The translations under genes and the position numbers were made by a program. A model generated the notes under the pieces. It worked only from the letters and a program-made list of their open reading frames with translations. It was not told the origin of the DNA and made no database searches. Below are positions 60,379-64,000 of a stretch of DNA of 64,000 nt, one piece after another. Within the stretch, counting starts at the first letter, position 1, and every line of letters starts with the position of its first letter. The stretch spans positions 1-64,000 of the forward strand of contig CAVYEW010000002.1 of assembly GCA_963767645.1 (NCBI GenBank). Direction: 5' to 3'. Origin of the DNA: DATFDN01 sp963767645. Lineage in GTDB: Bacteria > Pseudomonadota > Alphaproteobacteria > Acetobacterales > Acetobacteraceae.

Positions 60379-61635
60379 ATGAACGCCCCGGTCCAGTTCG
60401 ACCCGGTGGAGGACGCCGCCTCCACCCCGCTCGATCAGATCGACGTCAGCGATCCACGGCTCTATCAGGACGACATTTGGGAGCCCTACTTTGCGCGGCT
60501 GCGCCGCGAAGCCCCGGTGCATTGGCGCGAGGACGGGATGTATGGCTCGTTCTGGTCGATCACGCGCTACAACGACATCCTGGACGTCGAGACCCGGCAC
60601 CGGGAGTTCTCGAACGAGGCGCTGCTCGGCGGCATCACCATCACCGATCCGCCGATGGAGCATCGCCGGCCGAGCTTCATCTCCATGGACCCGCCGAAGC
60701 ACACCGAACAGCGGCGCGTCGTCGCGCCGACGTTCACGCCGACCAACATGACGAAGATGGCGGTCGGCATCCGCGAGCGTGTCACGCGCATCTTGGACTC
60801 GCTGCCGCGCAACGAGGTGTTCGACTGGGTTGACCTGGTCTCGATCGAAACAACGACACAGATGCTCGCGACGCTGTTCGACTTCCCGTTTGAGGAACGG
60901 CGAAAGCTCACGTTCTGGTCCGATATCGCCACCATGGACATCCACGCGGGCGGAATCGTGGACTCCTTCGACAAGCGGCTGGAGCTGCTGACCGAGTGCC
61001 TGCACGCGATGGCCGCGCTCTGGCACGAGCGCGTGAAGCAGGAGCCGCGGCCCGACCTGATTTCGATGATGGCGCATGGCCCCGGCACGCAGGACCTTCT
61101 CAGCCGGCCGATGGAGTTCCTGGGCAACATCGTGCTGCTGATCGTCGGCGGCAACGACACCACGCGGAACTCGATCTCCGGCGGGCTGTGGGGGCTGAGC
61201 CAGAATCCCGAGCAGTTCCGCAAGCTGCGGGAGAACCCGGCGCTGATCCCCAGCCTCGCGCAGGAGGCGATCCGCTGGCAGACGCCCGTCATCCACATGC
61301 GGCGCACTGCCCTGGCCGATGCCGAGGTGGGCGGCAAGCGTATCCGCAAGGGCGACAAGGTGGTGATGTGGTACATCTCGGGCAACCGCGACGAGGAAGG
61401 CGTGGAGCGGCCGGACGCCTTCATCATCGACCGCGCGAAGCCGCGCCAGCACCTCTCGTTCGGCTACGGCATCCACCGCTGCGTCGGCGCTCGGCTGGCC
61501 GAGGTGCAGCTGACGATCTTGTGGGAGGAAATCCTGAAGCGCGACCTGCGCATCGAGGTGATGGACAAGCCTGGGCGGATCTACTCCAACTTCATCCGCG
61601 GGATTTCGTCATTGCCGGTGCGGATCGCGGGGTAG
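60379..61635 (+). CDS. Cytochrome P450, CYP153-like
   Basis: A soluble P450 of 418 residues starting at the ATG at 60379 with AAAGGAGAAAACGGCC before it. The I helix has LLIVGGNDTTRNSISGGLWG, the K helix QEAIRWQTPVIHMRRTA and the heme loop HLSFGYGIHRCVGARLAEVQ with Cys368 as heme ligand. GGNDTTRNS together with FGYGIHRC and LWEEIL is the pattern of CYP153 alkane/terminal hydroxylases. ITDPPMEHRRPSFISMDPPK is likewise usual for bacterial class I enzymes. Ferredoxin and reductase genes are not in the window. The gene is complete and ends 22 nt before the run of G. Confidence 0.94.
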   Translation: MNAPVQFDPVEDAASTPLDQIDVSDPRLYQDDIWEPYFARLRREAPVHWREDGMYGSFWSITRYNDILDVETRHREFSNEALLGGITITDPPMEHRRPSFISMDPPKHTEQRRVVAPTFTPTNMTKMAVGIRERVTRILDSLPRNEVFDWVDLVSIETTTQMLATLFDFPFEERRKLTFWSDIATMDIHAGGIVDSFDKRLELLTECLHAMAALWHERVKQEPRPDLISMMAHGPGTQDLLSRPMEFLGNIVLLIVGGNDTTRNSISGGLWGLSQNPEQFRKLRENPALIPSLAQEAIRWQTPVIHMRRTALADAEVGGKRIRKGDKVVMWYISGNRDEEGVERPDAFIIDRAKPRQHLSFGYGIHRCVGARLAEVQLTILWEEILKRDLRIEVMDKPGRIYSNFIRGISSLPVRIAG

Positions 61636-61654
61636 ATGACCCCCTCTTCCCTGA

Positions 61655-61741
<87 letters not shown>

Positions 61742-62476
61742 CGGCGCGCGCGGGGGGGGGGGGCGGCCGGCGGGAGGCGGGAGGGAGCGGGGGCCAGGCC
61801 GGCACGCCCACGGCCGCGGCGCGCGCGCCGCGTAGGGGCCGGGCCCGGGGCGCGCGGCGACACGGGCGGCGGCGCGGAGAGCGGCGCGAGCCGAGCGCGC
61901 CGTGCGCCCCGCGGCGGCGCCGGGCGCGTGGCGGCGGGCCGGCGGACGGGGGGCCGCGGCCGCAGGGCCCCAGGGCAGGGCGGCGGGACCCGCGCGCCGG
62001 GGCGTGCTGCGGGCCGCACCGGCGCGCGGTGGCCCAGGCGGTGACCAGATGCGCGGCGGGCGGCGCCGCCCGAAGGCGCCGGCGAGGGACTGCCGTCCAG
62101 GGCCCGCCTGCCCCGCCGTGCCAACCTGGCCCGACAGATGCGCGGCCAGGCCGCCGTGAACCTGCGGATGCCGCCGCGACGGCACCGGGTCGAGCAGCCG
62201 GACACCCGGCGAACGTGCGTGGCCGGATGCCGTGGCGCGCCGCAGCCCTGCCGCAGCACCGCTTCTTTGGCCGCCGCTCGGCCATGTCCCGCGCTTCGCG
62301 CCAGCACCGCCGCGAAGGCTAACAGCACCCGACAGATCATGTCGCGCTTGCGCGCCGCGGTTCGGGCACGCTGGCAGTTAGACCCAGGGCTTGCATCGGG
62401 GACCTCCGCCGAACAGAGTCGATGCACCTGTCATTCGTCGCGCCGCTACACCTTAGCGCCATATGCGATCGCCCTG
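61742..62476 (-). mobile_element. Second ISAs1 copy, corrupted by deletions
   Basis: The piece matches the 5' half of the transposase gene and the right end of the IS at 6152-7348. GTGCCAACCTGGCCCGACAG and GACCCAGGGCTTGCATCGGG are the same in both, as is the right inverted repeat GCCATATGCGATCGCCCTG (62458-62476). The two differ by dozens of small gaps, mostly lost A or T bases and shortened runs, with no intact frame. The gaps become denser towards the G run, and the 3' half of the transposase gene and the left end are absent. This copy too lies in a palindromic repeat: CCCTGAGGAGG before and CCTCTGAGGGGGAGAGG after it. Confidence 0.85.
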
Positions 62477-62575
62477 CCTCTGAGGGGGAGAGGACTGGGG
62501 TGAGGGGGCGAGGGCAGAAGCTATCCAGGCGGCACCCTCCCCCGACCCTCTCCCGCAAGCGGGAGAGGGAGCATC
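62477..62575. repeat. Palindromic repeat beside the corrupted IS
   Basis: CCTCTGAGGGGGAGAGGACT and TGGGGTGAGGG, then a spacer, then CACCCTCCCCCGACCCTCTC and CCGCAAGCGGGAGAGGGA. It is of the same type as the copy at 42832-42933 and ends just before the stop of the leftward flavin-enzyme gene. Confidence 0.75.
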
Positions 62576-62577
62576 AT

Positions 62578-63801
62578 TCACTCCGCCACCTCCATCGTAT
62601 CCGCATGGTGCGTCTGCGCGATCTGCACCGAATTCGGGCCGAAGCGGTCGCGGAAGGGCTGGGTATCGATCTCCTCCAGCTCGATCTCGTGCGCGAGGAC
62701 CTTCTTCTTCCACGCCTCGTGCGCGGGGATGTTGGCGTGGAACTCGGGCATCACCTCGCGCGCGAACAGCTCCAGGCTTTCGCAGATGTGCTCGTGCGTG
62801 TTGCGCCCGGCCTGGTTCAGCAGGATCACTGAATCGATATTCGAGGTCTCGAACTTGCGCAGCTTGCGGCGGATCGTCTCGGGCGAGCCGACCAGGCCGC
62901 CCGCGACCGCGCGCGCCTGCGCCTCCGGGTTCGCCTTCTTCCATTTGTTGTATTCGTCCCAGAGGCTGACCGTGCCGGGCTTGGCGCGCTCTCGCCCCGA
63001 TGCGCTGTTGTAGTAGCGCAGCGCGAACTGGAAGAAGGTGATGCCGTCCGCGCGCCGCCGCGCTTCCTCGTCTGTCTCGGCGCACATGAAATACGTCACG
63101 ATCGCGATGTTCGGATTCGTCGGATAGTCCGCGAGCTTCTCCAGCCGCTTGGTCAGCGCGTTGTAATAGGCGTGAACCCAGGCATGCGCCGCATCGGCGC
63201 TGAGGAACTGAAAGCCCAGCGCGCCCATTCCCCGCCGCCCCGCCATCTCGATCGTCTCCAGCTGCGAGCACGCCACCCAGACGGGAGGCATCGGCTTCTG
63301 CACCGGCTTGGGCAGCACGTTGCGCAGCGGGAACTTGAAATACGGGCCTTCGTACTCCCAGCCCTCCTGCGTGAACATCGGCATCACGCAGCGCACGCCA
63401 TCCTCCCAGACGGCGCGCTTCTCCTCCATGCTGCGCCCGAACCCGCCAAGCTCCGTCACGGACGCAGATTCGCCGATGCCGAACTCCACCCGGCCGTTGC
63501 TGACCAGATCGAGGCAGGACACGCGCTCCGCGACGCGGGCGGGATGGTTGGTGGTGAGCTGGATAATGCCGTGTCCCAGCCGAATGTTCTTCGTCCGCTG
63601 GCTGGCCGCGGCCAGGAACACCTCGGGTGCCGGCGAGTGCGAGTACTCCTCCAGGAAGTGATGCTCCACCTCCCAGGCGTAGTCGAAGCCCAGCTTGTCC
63701 GCCAGTTCCACCTGGGTCAGCGCGTTCTGATACAGCTGCCGCTCGTCATCCGGCCCCCAAGGCTTCGGCAACTGCAACTCATAGAAGATGCCGAACTTCA
63801 T
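62578..63801 (-). CDS. LLM-class (luciferase-like) flavin-dependent oxidoreductase
   Basis: A bacterial-luciferase-like monooxygenase of 407 residues. Family signs are MKFGIFYELQLPKPWGPDDE, GFDYAWEVEHHFLEEYSHSP, RTKNIRLGHGIIQLTTNHPA, RVAERVSCLDLVSNGRVEFG and IGESASVTELGGFG. PPVWVACSQLETIEMAGRRG and GLVGSPETIRRKLRKFETSN follow. EHHF and the strand IRLGHGI are the usual FMN-binding parts. It needs a reduced flavin from a partner reductase. It could oxidise a hydrophobic compound, consistent with the nearby P450. The last 199 bases of the window (63802-64000) show no clear gene. Confidence 0.93.
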   Translation of the reverse strand: MKFGIFYELQLPKPWGPDDERQLYQNALTQVELADKLGFDYAWEVEHHFLEEYSHSPAPEVFLAAASQRTKNIRLGHGIIQLTTNHPARVAERVSCLDLVSNGRVEFGIGESASVTELGGFGRSMEEKRAVWEDGVRCVMPMFTQEGWEYEGPYFKFPLRNVLPKPVQKPMPPVWVACSQLETIEMAGRRGMGALGFQFLSADAAHAWVHAYYNALTKRLEKLADYPTNPNIAIVTYFMCAETDEEARRRADGITFFQFALRYYNSASGRERAKPGTVSLWDEYNKWKKANPEAQARAVAGGLVGSPETIRRKLRKFETSNIDSVILLNQAGRNTHEHICESLELFAREVMPEFHANIPAHEAWKKKVLAHEIELEEIDTQPFRDRFGPNSVQIAQTHHADTMEVAE

Positions 63802-64000
63802 CGCACTCTCCGTCTGTTTTCCCGATTGGACACAACACTATTCCTGGCACGGGAGGCTAGGGCGCCTGGCTGAGCGATTCAGGTGGACGCTCCGGGCAGG
63901 GCAATGAAGCACGAGGCGTGAGCGATGCCCGAGGAAAGGGCTGCAAGGGGGCATGTCCGGCGACACGTACCCTTGCCTCGGCGATCAGTTGCTGTGGCCG

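Overview
The window comes from a GC-rich bacterium. The gene content (PolA preceded by a zf-CHCC protein, GltX, many CaiB/BaiF CoA-transferases, GTG starts, palindromic repeats in nearly every gap) suggests an alphaproteobacterium, probably a soil Rhodospirillales/Acetobacteraceae type. This is an inference from gene families, not a taxonomic assignment. The sequence carries signs of assembly or read error. The first ~2.08 kb look like another organism joined inside a truncated transporter gene. At least six conserved genes are broken by one small indel each. Near the right end an insertion-sequence copy progressively loses A and T bases and dissolves into a run of 84 G.

Layout. 1-2.09 kb: broken membrane-protein genes and a TlpA-like thioredoxin with an actinobacterial flavour. 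2.08-5.4 kb: FUSC - HlyD/EmrA - DHA2/EmrB efflux operon, last gene cut. 5.5-12.3 kb: small exported protein, an ISAs1-family IS inserted in a palindromic repeat, Kup potassium transporter, CoA-transferase, GltX. 12.3-17.5 kb: leftward operon of thioesterase, SDR, amidase, PanE-like reductase and ABC peptide-binding protein. 17.7-21.8 kb: DUF892 protein and an operon of O-antigen-ligase-like protein, YncE-like propeller and fatty-acid hydroxylase. 21.9-29 kb: SMP-30 lactonase, class-V aminotransferase, small genes, a lipoprotein hydrolase, zf-CHCC protein, PolA. 29-34.2 kb: AtuA/DUF4387 pair, cold-shock protein with a coupled small protein, alpha/beta hydrolase and amidohydrolase.

34.3-41 kb is the most interesting region. 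It holds selA (Sec synthase), then the selenocysteine tRNA gene selC, two tandem OmpA proteins, a beta-carbonic anhydrase, and a selenoprotein gene that an ordinary gene caller would cut in two. This last gene encodes a thioredoxin-like CPTC domain, a long central domain and, after an in-frame TGA, a UGSC motif. A 7-bp stem with a 5-nt loop lies directly downstream of the TGA, with G-U in the same loop positions as in the E. coli fdhF SECIS. A Sec-making gene, the Sec tRNA and a Sec target thus lie within 7 kb; selB and selD are not in the window.

41-64 kb is mostly small-molecule catabolism: GMC oxidoreductase, a CoA-transferase/thiolase/DUF35 operon, a ThDP enzyme with a divergent Lrp-ligand-domain protein, a double-hotdog protein, a beta-lactamase-fold hydrolase, a second SMP-30 protein, a MoxR/VWA pair, a possible toxin-antitoxin pair with a PIN domain, an alcohol dehydrogenase, a cyclase/hydrolase/SDR operon, a CYP153-like P450 and a luciferase-like flavin enzyme. 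Palindromic repeats supply the N-terminal codons of three proteins in the window and the stop codon of two.
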